Assembly (NCBI GenBank): GCA_937139035.1
Contig: CAKZPK010000181.1
Coordinates: 62,001-126,000 of the forward strand
Reading direction: 5' to 3'
Source: an uncultured Crocinitomix sp.
GTDB lineage: Bacteria; Bacteroidota; Bacteroidia; Flavobacteriales_D; Crocinitomicaceae
DNA: 64,000 nucleotides
Made by a program: the position numbers and the translations under genes. Shown piece by piece: positions 45,188 through 53,025 of this stretch (the first letter of the stretch is position 1; every line of letters begins with the position of its first letter). Under the pieces are notes generated by a model, which worked only from the letters and a program-made list of their open reading frames with translations, was not told where the DNA came from and ran no database searches.

Positions 45188-45592
45188 ATGAGAATTGCAA
45201 TTATTGGAATATTAGCAAGTGTATTTACGTTTACATCATGCGCGCAGTCAGAATCTACAAGTACTCAAAATGAAACAACTACGGTTGAATCATTAACGGA
45301 GGTTAAACGCGTAACTAAAGCTGAATTTAAAACATTTTTAGCTGAAAATGCAGATGCACAATTAGTTGATGTAAGAACTCCAGGTGAGTTTCAATCAGGT
45401 GCAATTGATGGTGCAAGTAATATTGATTATAATGATCCTAGTTTTGAGGCAAACATCAATAATTTGGATAAAAATGCACCTGTTTTAATTTACTGCAGAA
45501 GTGGTAATAGAAGCTCAAAAGCGCTTAAAGTATTTGAGGCAAACGGATTTACTCATGTGCTGGAGTTAGAAGGCGGTTATTTAAACTGGTAA
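45188..45592 (+). CDS. Rhodanese-like lipoprotein
   Basis: A 134-residue lipoprotein: lipobox FTSC (C18), a Ser/Thr-rich spacer, then one rhodanese domain (about 40-134) with AQLVDVRTPGEFQSGAIDGA and the active loop CRSGNRSS with the catalytic Cys at C103. It probably moves sulfane sulfur in the periplasm or at the outer membrane. The gene starts 20 bases after a terminator hairpin and 11 bases before the next gene, with which it is likely co-transcribed. Confidence 0.92.
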   Translation: MRIAIIGILASVFTFTSCAQSESTSTQNETTTVESLTEVKRVTKAEFKTFLAENADAQLVDVRTPGEFQSGAIDGASNIDYNDPSFEANINNLDKNAPVLIYCRSGNRSSKALKVFEANGFTHVLELEGGYLNW

Positions 45593-45603
45593 TCTTTAAT
45601 GAC

Positions 45604-45840
45604 ATGATAGAAGCCTTAAAAACAAACTGGAAATTGTTTGCAATTGCATCCTTAACATTAGGTTTGGCACCATTTACGCCAACACCTCATATATGGGATA
45701 AGATATTATGGATACGTGGAGGAGCAGTTGGAATGCAACCAATTGATTGGTTCGATTTTTTGATGCACGGCGCACCTTGGTTCTTACTCATTATTTCTGG
45801 AGCTCTAAATTTGATCTATAGAAAACCAAAAACAGCATAA
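45604..45840 (+). CDS. Small two-helix membrane protein of the sulfur island
   Basis: A 78-residue membrane protein with hydrophobic segments at about 10-25 and 50-68 and a central conserved-looking segment PTPHIWDKILWIRGGAVGMQ. From memory, close relatives of about 70 residues are sometimes annotated as RND transporter, which the size rules out as a whole pump. It is encoded 11 bases after the rhodanese lipoprotein, so it probably works with it. Function is unknown. Confidence 0.65.
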   Translation: MIEALKTNWKLFAIASLTLGLAPFTPTPHIWDKILWIRGGAVGMQPIDWFDFLMHGAPWFLLIISGALNLIYRKPKTA

Positions 45841-45901
45841 CTCATAACAAGCCTCATTAAAATGGTTATAATTGTACTTAGGTCTTTAACCATTACAATA
45901 A

Positions 45902-47539
45902 ATGAGGTGTTTTTTTGCTGTACTCTTATGTTTATTTTGCTTTAATAATTATAGTCATTCCCAAGAGGTTTCTAAGGTTGATAAACTTTACGTTACCGCA
46001 AAGGTTTGGGGGTTTCTGAAATATTATCATCCGAAAGTAGCAGCAGGAAAATTTGATTGGGATCAGCAGCTTTTTGATATACTGCCCAAAGTTCAAAAGG
46101 TCCAAAATAAAAAAGAGCTCTCCCTTTTATTAAAGGAATGGATTATTTCACTTGGAAAAATTAAATCTCGCGTTAAACAGCAGGATCATGAATATTTTGA
46201 CAAGAACTTTAATTTAGATTGGACACAGGATGATAGGTACTTTTCTGATACCTTGAGTGCCATTTTAAACTGTATTGAAACAAATCGGCATCAGGGTCAA
46301 AAACATTATATTTCGTATTTGAATAACAAGTCTGGTTATGCCGAAATAATTCACGAAAAGCCATACCAAAATGTCGGTTGGGATAAGTCAGAATATAGGC
46401 TGCTATCACTTTTCAGATATTGGAATCTTATTGAGTATTTTTTTCCTTATAAATATCAAATGGATAAGAATTGGGATGAGGTTTTATTGGAAATGATTCC
46501 CCAATTTTTGAATGCCAAATCTAAAGTTGATTATCATTTATCAATGCTTGCGCTCATAACCTCAATAGATGATTCTCATGGAGGGTTTAATACACCTGAA
46601 ATTTTTAATTATTTTGGAAACCAATTCATACCCGCTAATGTCAAATTAGTGGATAATAAGGCCGTAGTTACCAGCTTTAGAGATGATTCAATTGCTGCAG
46701 TAAATGATCTTCAAATAGGGGATGTTATTACAAAAGTGAATGGTAAAAAAATAGCGGACCTTTATTTAATAAATGAGCATTTTATTACGGGCTCTAATTC
46801 GGCAAGAAAACAATATAATGCGCAATCTTTTATTTTTAAAGGAACTACAGATTCGGTAGAAATTGAATTTGAAAGAGATGGTGTAAACTACTCAAAAATC
46901 ATCAATCGGTATCCTTATAATCAATTTACAAGAAAGAAAACTGAAGTATTAAAATTCAAAATTTTTGATAATAATGTGGGTTATTTAAACTTGAGCGAAA
47001 TTACAGAAGAAGAGCTTGAATCAATATTGCAACAATGCGCAGATACAAAGTCAATAATAATTGATATTCGAAACTCTCCCAATACGCCTATTCCTCAAAT
47101 TTCAGATTTCATAACCTCAAAAAAATCCAGTTTTTATTCCGCAATATCTCCAGACCTCAATTATCCGGGGAGGTTTATATGGAACAAAGGTTATGAGGTT
47201 GGTGGTGATAACCGAGAAAAGTACAAAGGTAAAGTTGTTCTATTAGTAAATGAGCAAACGCAAAGCCATGCAGAGTTCTCAGCCATGTGTTTGCAATCAG
47301 GTGATAATGTAATCACTGTAGGAAGCCAAACTTCAGGTGCTGATGGAAGAGTTACGGCTGTTGAAATGATTGGGGGTTATAAAACGCAATTTACAGGCAT
47401 TGGAATTTTTTATCCTGACCGATCAGAAACTCAACGAGTAGGTGTGAAAATTGATGTTGAAATTACCCCAACAATTAAAGGAATTATGGAAGGTGTTGAT
47501 GAGCAATTGGAAAAGGCAATTGAAGTAGCAAATGCTTAA
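45902..47539 (+). CDS. S41 family C-terminal processing peptidase-like, exported
   Basis: A 545-residue exported protein. Signal peptide 1-20 (ending SHSQE). An N-terminal helical part (about 25-180, LYVTAKVWGFLKYYHPKV), a PDZ-like domain (about 250-320, FIPANVKLVDNKAVVTSF and DVITKVNGKK) and an S41 peptidase domain (about 350-530) follow. The Ser loop is VNEQTQSHAEFSAM and the next conserved loop is SQTSGADGRVTAVEM. The family processes proteins in the periplasm. No regulatory palindrome is before it, so I do not include it in the sulfur regulon despite its location. Confidence 0.85.
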   Translation: MRCFFAVLLCLFCFNNYSHSQEVSKVDKLYVTAKVWGFLKYYHPKVAAGKFDWDQQLFDILPKVQKVQNKKELSLLLKEWIISLGKIKSRVKQQDHEYFDKNFNLDWTQDDRYFSDTLSAILNCIETNRHQGQKHYISYLNNKSGYAEIIHEKPYQNVGWDKSEYRLLSLFRYWNLIEYFFPYKYQMDKNWDEVLLEMIPQFLNAKSKVDYHLSMLALITSIDDSHGGFNTPEIFNYFGNQFIPANVKLVDNKAVVTSFRDDSIAAVNDLQIGDVITKVNGKKIADLYLINEHFITGSNSARKQYNAQSFIFKGTTDSVEIEFERDGVNYSKIINRYPYNQFTRKKTEVLKFKIFDNNVGYLNLSEITEEELESILQQCADTKSIIIDIRNSPNTPIPQISDFITSKKSSFYSAISPDLNYPGRFIWNKGYEVGGDNREKYKGKVVLLVNEQTQSHAEFSAMCLQSGDNVITVGSQTSGADGRVTAVEMIGGYKTQFTGIGIFYPDRSETQRVGVKIDVEITPTIKGIMEGVDEQLEKAIEVANA

Positions 47540-47561
47540 TTGCCTTTCATTCATCTAACAA

Positions 47562-49367
47562 CTATTTTTCGTCCGGAGTTTTTTTAAATCCAGAAAAAAT
47601 CAAACCAAAAAATCCGCGTGGATAACGCTCTATTCCGTCAAATCCAAGTTCAATGTCTCTCCCACTTGATGGAACATAGTTTTTACGGAATATATAGTCC
47701 CAAATACTTAAAGAAATTCCAAAATTAACGCCGTAATGTCTATTCTCTGGCAATTCTTTTGCATGATGCCATATGTGCATTTTAGGATTGTTTAAAATGT
47801 ACTTGAACGGACCGTAATCCAACCCTATATTGGCATGATTTAAATGCCCAATTGCGATTGAAATATAAAACACGATATAGGCCATTTCAGGCGTAAACCC
47901 TCCAATTAACATTACTGCAATATATTTCATTGGAGTGTAGAAAACATTCTCCATCCAATGATAACGTAAATGCCCTGCAAAGCCCATTTGCTCAATCGAG
48001 TGGTGAACTTTATGGAATCGCCATAAAAAGTCAAACCTATGCAATAAAACATGCGTAAACCATTGAATAAAATCAGTAGCAATAAAAAAGATGATTAACT
48101 GTAGCCATAAAGGTAAACTAGCTAAATCAAGTAATGAATATGAGGTGGAATCTCCACCAATTATATCATGAAAAAACTTTGCTGTCACATCTGAAAAAGA
48201 CATGAAAATTATTAGTTTGAAAATGTAAAAATTGAAGAACATGAAAAAGGCATCAATCCAAAAATCTTTACGAATAATAGGTTGATTTTTTCGCCATGGG
48301 AAAGCAATTTCTAAAAGCCAAACAACCAATGAAAGCACAACAAGTAGCCAAAAATAATTAACATACCACGGTGATACATTAAAAGTGATTTCATTCCAAG
48401 TGTAAGAGGCAAAATTGCCAAAACCTGCCCAAAACACTTCGCCGTAACTGGCTATATGCTCTTCAACAGGAACGATAACCGCACCAGTATCAATCGCTAA
48501 TTCATCATTGTAACTCCATTCAATCCAAGATCCGTCATAATTGCTAACAGTTGGAAAGTTTAAAATTTCGGAAAGAACAAGCGCCGTGAAAGAAGACCGT
48601 ACGCCCGAATGACAATAAACAATTATTTCTTTGTCCTGTGTAATTCCTTTTGAAGCATATAATGACAATAAGCTATCATTCTCAAGTAATAATTGATTGC
48701 CATGATAATCAATATTTGCAGCCCAATCTATATGAATGCTTCCTGGTATTCTTCCAGCTTTAAAAGCACCATCTTTTTGATATACCCCTTCAAATTCATC
48801 TTGATTACGAGTGTCTATTAATAGTACATTTGGGTCATCAACGGCCGCTTTTACTTCACTTAAATTAGCGATTTCAATTGTGTTGTTTGACTGGTTTGGA
48901 AAAGTATAGGCGATAGAATCAACACTTGTGACAATGCTGTCAATTGAAGCGTTATTATTTCCCCAAGCCTTTAAACCTCCGTTCAATAATTGAATGTGCT
49001 CATGTCCGTAATATCTAAGAACCCACCACAAACGTGCCGCATCACTTCCTCCTTTATGGTCATAAACCACAATATTATCAGTTGCAGTAATGTTTAGATT
49101 GCTTAACAAGCTTTCCAATTTTTCGCGGCTTGCTATTAAGCCGCCATAAGCTCCATCTGTTTTTGAAATGTCGTCACGTGTTATATTTAATGCACCAATA
49201 ATCGATCCCTCTTCAAATTTTTCTTTTTTCGAAATATCCAAAACAACATAATCTGAAAATTGGTCGGCCAATTTATCTGCAGAAATAAAAGGGGAATTGG
49301 CTGATTGCGTAAAAGCATTAATGCTTAATAACAGTAGCCCAAAAAACAAGGTATAGAATCTATTCAT
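47562..49367 (-). CDS. Tandem rhodanese fused to fatty-acid-hydroxylase/sterol-desaturase domain
   Basis: A 601-residue fusion. Signal peptide (1-21), then two rhodanese domains of the thiosulfate/mercaptopyruvate sulfurtransferase type: domain 1 (about 28-140) has D103 in YDHKGGSDAARLWW where Cys would be catalytic, and domain 2 (about 168-290) has the active loop C252-H-S-G-V-R. Then membrane helices (about 335-352, 372-392, 420-440, 480-510) and a di-iron fatty-acid-hydroxylase domain: H439-x3-H443, H452-x2-HH, H508 and H531-x2-HH. A sulfurtransferase in the periplasm joined to a membrane hydroxylase is not an arrangement I know as a standard family. It shares a divergent operator with sorA. 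Confidence 0.88.
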   Translation of the reverse strand: MNRFYTLFFGLLLLSINAFTQSANSPFISADKLADQFSDYVVLDISKKEKFEEGSIIGALNITRDDISKTDGAYGGLIASREKLESLLSNLNITATDNIVVYDHKGGSDAARLWWVLRYYGHEHIQLLNGGLKAWGNNNASIDSIVTSVDSIAYTFPNQSNNTIEIANLSEVKAAVDDPNVLLIDTRNQDEFEGVYQKDGAFKAGRIPGSIHIDWAANIDYHGNQLLLENDSLLSLYASKGITQDKEIIVYCHSGVRSSFTALVLSEILNFPTVSNYDGSWIEWSYNDELAIDTGAVIVPVEEHIASYGEVFWAGFGNFASYTWNEITFNVSPWYVNYFWLLVVLSLVVWLLEIAFPWRKNQPIIRKDFWIDAFFMFFNFYIFKLIIFMSFSDVTAKFFHDIIGGDSTSYSLLDLASLPLWLQLIIFFIATDFIQWFTHVLLHRFDFLWRFHKVHHSIEQMGFAGHLRYHWMENVFYTPMKYIAVMLIGGFTPEMAYIVFYISIAIGHLNHANIGLDYGPFKYILNNPKMHIWHHAKELPENRHYGVNFGISLSIWDYIFRKNYVPSSGRDIELGFDGIERYPRGFFGLIFSGFKKTPDEK

Positions 49368-49390
49368 CTCAATACAATTAATTCAATTCG

Positions 49391-49434
49391 GAAAGGTAAG
49401 TAGCCCTTTCTTTAACGAATGTAACTTTTGTTAC
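49391..49434 (-). promoter_or_regulatory. Crp/Fnr-type operator and promoter, minus side of site 4
   Basis: The palindrome 49421-49434 read on the minus strand is followed by TACCTTTC (49398 down to 49391), a TAnnTTTG variant with its last base C. The centre-to-final-base distance is 36.5, as in the plus-strand promoters. It would drive the rhodanese/hydroxylase fusion, whose start codon is about 24 bases downstream. Confidence 0.6.
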
Positions 49435-49464
49435 CAATAAACAAAAAAGAATTTGATTATTTTG
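49421..49464 (+). promoter_or_regulatory. Crp/Fnr-type operator and promoter, plus side of site 4
   Basis: GTAACTTTTGTTAC (49421-49434), identical to site 3, followed by TTATTTTG ending at 49464. Centre-to-final-G distance is 36.5 bases. It drives the sorA-like gene, whose ATG is 47 bases further on. Confidence 0.82.
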
Positions 49465-49510
49465 GTAGGTTGAATTATGACGATTATAGGTATTCCAACC
49501 AAATTTGCTT

Positions 49511-50749
49511 ATGAATAACAAGAAAAATTCCAGAAGAAATTTCATTTCAAAATCGGCTCTAGCTGCCTTAACCGCAGTGGTTGGTACTAAAATTGTTTAT
49601 GGCGAAAATTTCCCTACAGAATTGGAACCTATAGGTTTAGATGAAGTAGTTGATCCTGAAAAATTACCAGGTAAAAGTGAAGCGTTAACTATTTTAAACA
49701 GAAAACCATGGAATGCCGAAACACCTCCACATTTGTTGGATCCGGAAGTTACACCAGCCAATGTAATGTTTGTGCGTAATAATGGAATTCCACCTACTGA
49801 GTTTGATTTAGATAATTGGACATTGACAATTGAAGGGGAGGCCGCCGCACAACAAAAAACATTTACGTTAAAAGAACTATATGATAATTTCACCCATTAC
49901 ACTTATGACTTAACTTTAGAGTGCGGTGGAAATGGAAGAAGTGAGTTTAATCCACCTGCCAAAGGTAATCAATGGGGACTTGGCGCTGTCGCTTGCACCC
50001 GTTGGACAGGTGTCCGTTTAAAAGATGTATTAAATGCAGTGGGTGTAAAAAACTCGGCGGTGTATATTGGTTATTATGGAGCAGACACGCATCTTTCTGG
50101 TGATACCAGTAAAACTGTAATTTCTAGAGGTGTGCCAATCAAAAAAGCAATGGAAGATGAATCTTTAATTGCCTGGGCAATGAATGGTGAGGCAATTCCT
50201 AAAATGAACGGTTATCCGTTGCGTTTGGTGATTGGTGGATGGCCAGCATCAGTTTCAGGAAAATGGTTGACTAAAATTGCAATTAGAGATAAAGAGCATG
50301 ACGGACCAAAAATGGGAGGTCAATCTTATCGTGTTCCTAAATATCCTGTGCCTCCAGGTACAAAAGTGCCAGATGAGGATATGAAAATTATCGAATCTAT
50401 GCCCGTTAAATCAATTGTAACTTATCCCAAAACAGGAGCAATTATTGGGAAAGGAAAATCATTTGAAGTACGTGGTCATGCTTGGGCTGGAGATTTAATA
50501 GTGAAATCGGTAATGGTGTCTATTGATTTTGGGGTTTCATGGACAAAATGTGAATTGAATCCGCCAAAAAATAGGTTAGCTTGGCAAAGATGGAAAACTG
50601 AACTTACCTTGCCCGGTTATGGTTATTATGAAATTTGGGCGCGGGCAATGGATGAAAAAGGGAAAGTACAACCTATGATTTTACCAGGTTGGAATCCGAA
50701 AGGGTATTTAAATAATGCATGTCACCGTATAGCAGTAAAACAGGCTTAA
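49511..50749 (+). CDS. sorA: SorA-like molybdenum sulfite dehydrogenase, Tat-exported
   Basis: I start this 412-residue protein at ATG 49511; a TTG six bases earlier only adds two residues. A twin-arginine signal lies at the N-terminus (S7-R8-R9-N-F-I followed by a hydrophobic stretch to about 30), so the folded enzyme goes to the periplasm. The molybdopterin domain (about 60-270) has the cofactor Cys C138 in LECGGNGRSEF, with AVACTRWTGVRLKDVL, GVPIKKAM and NGYPLRLVIGGWPA. The C-terminal Mo-co dimerisation domain (about 300-410) has VRGHAWAGDLIVKSVMVS. It oxidises sulfite to sulfate. The next gene is its cytochrome c partner. Confidence 0.93.
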   Translation: MNNKKNSRRNFISKSALAALTAVVGTKIVYGENFPTELEPIGLDEVVDPEKLPGKSEALTILNRKPWNAETPPHLLDPEVTPANVMFVRNNGIPPTEFDLDNWTLTIEGEAAAQQKTFTLKELYDNFTHYTYDLTLECGGNGRSEFNPPAKGNQWGLGAVACTRWTGVRLKDVLNAVGVKNSAVYIGYYGADTHLSGDTSKTVISRGVPIKKAMEDESLIAWAMNGEAIPKMNGYPLRLVIGGWPASVSGKWLTKIAIRDKEHDGPKMGGQSYRVPKYPVPPGTKVPDEDMKIIESMPVKSIVTYPKTGAIIGKGKSFEVRGHAWAGDLIVKSVMVSIDFGVSWTKCELNPPKNRLAWQRWKTELTLPGYGYYEIWARAMDEKGKVQPMILPGWNPKGYLNNACHRIAVKQA

Positions 50750-51243
50750 TGACGGAAGAAGAAAAAATATTTGAGCAGGCATTGAAACAAGCTAGGCGAA
50801 CGATAACGTTTGCTTCGATATTGATTGTTACGGCTGTAATTTTCACTGTTCAATTAACTTATTTCCCACGATTTTTTTCTGCACCTGATAAAAATATTAC
50901 GGTATTAGATACAAGTGCAGTTGACCCCATGTTGGTGACAATGAATTTGAATCCTGATGAAATTGAAAATGGAATTCATACCCCAACGGGTTTAATTGTT
51001 GATGACGGAGTAGACATTGTAATTAGAACCTGTGGTGCTTGCCATTCGTTGGATTTGGTGACGCAAAACAAAGCAGACCGAAAAGGGTGGAAGGATATAA
51101 TTGTTTGGATGCAAGAAACACAAGGGTTGTGGGATCTCGGTGCTACGGAGGATGTTATTTTAACCTATTTAGCAAAGAATTATGCTCCTGTAGATGAGGG
51201 AAGGAGACGAAACCTTGAGGTTACTGAATGGTATGAGCTATAG
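50749..51243 (+). CDS. sorB: SorB-like cytochrome c subunit
   Basis: I start this 164-residue protein at ATG 50749, which overlaps the sorA stop by one base (TAATG). A membrane anchor lies at about 18-40 (ITFASILIVTAVIFTVQLTY), then a mono-heme cytochrome c domain: C95-G-A-C98-H99 in RTCGACHSLDLV and, towards the end, GWKDIIVWMQETQGLWDLGA with a possible Met axial ligand in VWMQ. The domain accepts electrons from SorA and passes them on to a terminal oxidase. The protein is membrane-tethered, unlike soluble SorB of some bacteria. Confidence 0.88.
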   Translation: MTEEEKIFEQALKQARRTITFASILIVTAVIFTVQLTYFPRFFSAPDKNITVLDTSAVDPMLVTMNLNPDEIENGIHTPTGLIVDDGVDIVIRTCGACHSLDLVTQNKADRKGWKDIIVWMQETQGLWDLGATEDVILTYLAKNYAPVDEGRRRNLEVTEWYEL

Positions 51244-51296
51244 ATATCAATTGTAGGATTGATTAGCACTAATTGAATTGTTTTAAAAAGAAAAAA

Positions 51297-51941
51297 ATGA
51301 ATGATTTAACTGATAATCTTTTAGAAAACAAATTTCCTTCGTTGACAAACTATCTTCAATTAAAAAATGAAATTAAGCAGGTTGCAACACTTCATAAATT
51401 TAAAAAAGGAGAAATCATTTTACGTGAGGGACAGTTTATAAAAGCAATTCCTTTATTGATTAGCGGATTAGTGAAAGTATATAAAGAAGATGAGGTGCAA
51501 GGGGAAGTTTTACTTTATTATATAGAAGCAGGAGAGAGTTGCGTGATGTCAATGACCGCCCTAATAAAAAATGAAGCCAGTAAAGTTAAAGCGGTAATTG
51601 AACAAGATGCTGAAATATTAGTAGTGCCAGCTGCTGAAGCGCTTAATATTTCGCATAAATATCCAGTATGGAACGGGTTTATCTATGATTTGTTTAGCAG
51701 TAAATATGATGACCTATTGTCTGTCATTACCACATTAACATTTTCAAATAAGGATTCCAGATTATTAAATTATTTGCAAAAGCAGGTCGAATTAAAAGGG
51801 ACACGACTAATACAAAAAACACACCTTGAAATTGGATTTGATTTAGGCTCGTCAAGAGAGGTGATTTCAAGGTTATTAAAGAAGTTGGAAAGTGAAGGGA
51901 AGGTTGAATTACTCCACGGAAAAATAAAAGTGTTGTTTTAA
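51297..51941 (+). CDS. Second Crp/Fnr family transcription regulator
   Basis: I start this 214-residue protein at ATG 51297; a TTG 24 bases upstream would add KKKK-rich residues. Layout matches the first regulator (41307-41939): effector domain 1-125 with C82 in GESCVMSMT aligned with C77 of the sibling, dimer helix, and winged HTH with recognition helix SSREVISRLLKKLE (R187, E188, S191, R192). It keeps Glu at the place where the first has Val, and lacks the extra C83/C84 pair of the sibling. It follows the sorB stop by 53 bases and may share the sorAB transcript. Both likely bind GTAAC-N4-GTTAC sites. Confidence 0.88.
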   Translation: MNDLTDNLLENKFPSLTNYLQLKNEIKQVATLHKFKKGEIILREGQFIKAIPLLISGLVKVYKEDEVQGEVLLYYIEAGESCVMSMTALIKNEASKVKAVIEQDAEILVVPAAEALNISHKYPVWNGFIYDLFSSKYDDLLSVITTLTFSNKDSRLLNYLQKQVELKGTRLIQKTHLEIGFDLGSSREVISRLLKKLESEGKVELLHGKIKVLF

Positions 51942-51960
51942 GAAATTATTAGACTTGATT

Positions 51961-52004
51961 GTAACATCCATCACCAAATTTGAGGCTGATACCCAATAAA
52001 TTTG
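51961..52004 (+). promoter_or_regulatory. Crp/Fnr-type operator and promoter, site 5 (degenerate)
   Basis: GTAACATCCATCAC (51961-51974) has one perfect half site and a second with two mismatches. TAAATTTG (51997-52004) is a full -7 match. Centre-to-final-G distance is 36.5 bases. It lies 20 bases before the DUF2892 gene. Confidence 0.65.
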
Positions 52005-52024
52005 TACTTAAATAATTAGATGTT

Positions 52025-52228
52025 ATGAAAAAGAATATGGGAAATGCAGATCGAATTATCAGAGTGTTGATTTTTGCGGTTACGGTAATTTTATTTTTTA
52101 GTGGAATTGTTACCGGTACATTGGGTTATATACTTATGGGAGTTGGCTCAATTTTATTAATCACAAGTTTCATTAATTTTTGTCCAATTTATTCAGTCTT
52201 AGGTATTAAAACCAATAAGTCAAAATAG
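52025..52228 (+). CDS. DUF2892 (YgaP-type) small membrane protein
   Basis: A 67-residue inner-membrane protein with two helices (about 14-32 and 36-52) and the family's closing motif FCPIYSVLGI. The YgaP_TM/DUF2892 family often occurs fused to, or next to, rhodaneses; the Cys near the end is conserved in them. It has its own promoter and a weaker version of the island operator. It likely has a part in transport or handling of sulfur species at the membrane. Length is normal. Confidence 0.9.
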   Translation: MKKNMGNADRIIRVLIFAVTVILFFSGIVTGTLGYILMGVGSILLITSFINFCPIYSVLGIKTNKSK

Positions 52229-52310
52229 ACACTATTAAAAGGGGCAAACTTCTTTATGGTAATCCAAAAACAGGAGTACGCAAAAAGGAGTTGATGTTTA
52301 AACCAAAATG

Positions 52311-52340
52311 AGAGAAGCTAAAATTTTAGCTTCTCTTTAT
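52311..52340. terminator. Terminator hairpin between convergent genes
   Basis: AGAGAAGCTAAAA and TTTTAGCTTCTCT form a perfect palindromic stem, followed by TTATAT on the plus strand. It sits between the DUF2892 gene (plus) and the Gre-like gene (minus). Confidence 0.75.
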
Positions 52341-52360
52341 ATTCAAAAAAGAGGATGTTA

Positions 52361-52822
52361 TTAATAAATATCTTCAATGCTGTAGTCGTAATTATTAAAA
52401 CTAAAAGTGTCTCCTACTTTCTTACCCTCCATTTCTTTAAATAGTGGAGCATTTTTAGAAATGCCGAATACAGATTCACCGTTTACCTCAAAATTTTCAA
52501 CACTAACAGACGGGTAAAACGTCTTGTGGTCGGTTACAACAATTGCACCAATTACTGCGCTGTCTAAAGGCGAATCAAGCACAACCATTTTTTGCAAAAA
52601 GTCTAATTCGTTTTTAGCAAACTCCCATTCTTTTGTTAGCATTGCAATCAAAGCTTTATTACTTTGGTTTGCCGACATCTGATCCAGATCATGTTGGTCT
52701 TCATCTGTTGTATACTCAACTCCATTTATATCATCAATACGAACCTTAAAATCTGTTACAATTTCTTGTTGGCGAGCCTTTGCCGTTTCTAAAATCTGTT
52801 TTTTAAATGCAATCTTATCCAT
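52361..52822 (-). CDS. GreA/GreB family-like transcription elongation factor
   Basis: A 153-residue protein with an N-terminal coiled-coil (1-85) and a C-terminal globular domain (90-153, VIGAIVVTDHKTFYPSVSVE, VFGISKNAPLFKEMEGKKVG, DTFSFN). This matches the layout of GreA/GreB, which rescue stalled RNA polymerase by inserting the coiled-coil tip. The tip acidic pair can be seen as TTDEDQHDLDQM. The C-terminal IGAIV and the SPLGKALLGKKVGD-like motif are reduced. It is a Bacteroidota variant, often named Gre-like; function as an elongation factor is inferred. Confidence 0.78.
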   Translation of the reverse strand: MDKIAFKKQILETAKARQQEIVTDFKVRIDDINGVEYTTDEDQHDLDQMSANQSNKALIAMLTKEWEFAKNELDFLQKMVVLDSPLDSAVIGAIVVTDHKTFYPSVSVENFEVNGESVFGISKNAPLFKEMEGKKVGDTFSFNNYDYSIEDIY

Positions 52823-53025
52823 AATCTTGTTTTATACAACTAAAAATAGCTGTTTTAAATACCTTAAAAGACGACATATCTTAGTGTCATGTTTGATTTT
52901 TGTCAGGTTGGTTGACAACTGACTGATATCATTTTATAGTTTGACATTGGTCTTTTTATTTGGGGACTTTATTCAATAAATTTAGTTTTGGAGGATGGTC
53001 TCCATAAAACTAAAATTTTTGAGTA

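Noticed and set aside
45902-47539. S41 peptidase as a member of the sulfur regulon
   Set aside because: No GTAAC palindrome or spaced promoter lies before it, and its family has no sulfur role.
52919-52932. Candidate Crp/Fnr site before the UspA gene at 53026
   Set aside because: The sequence at the expected position (CTGACTGATATCAT) does not match GTAAC half sites and no TAnnTTTG follows at the right distance.
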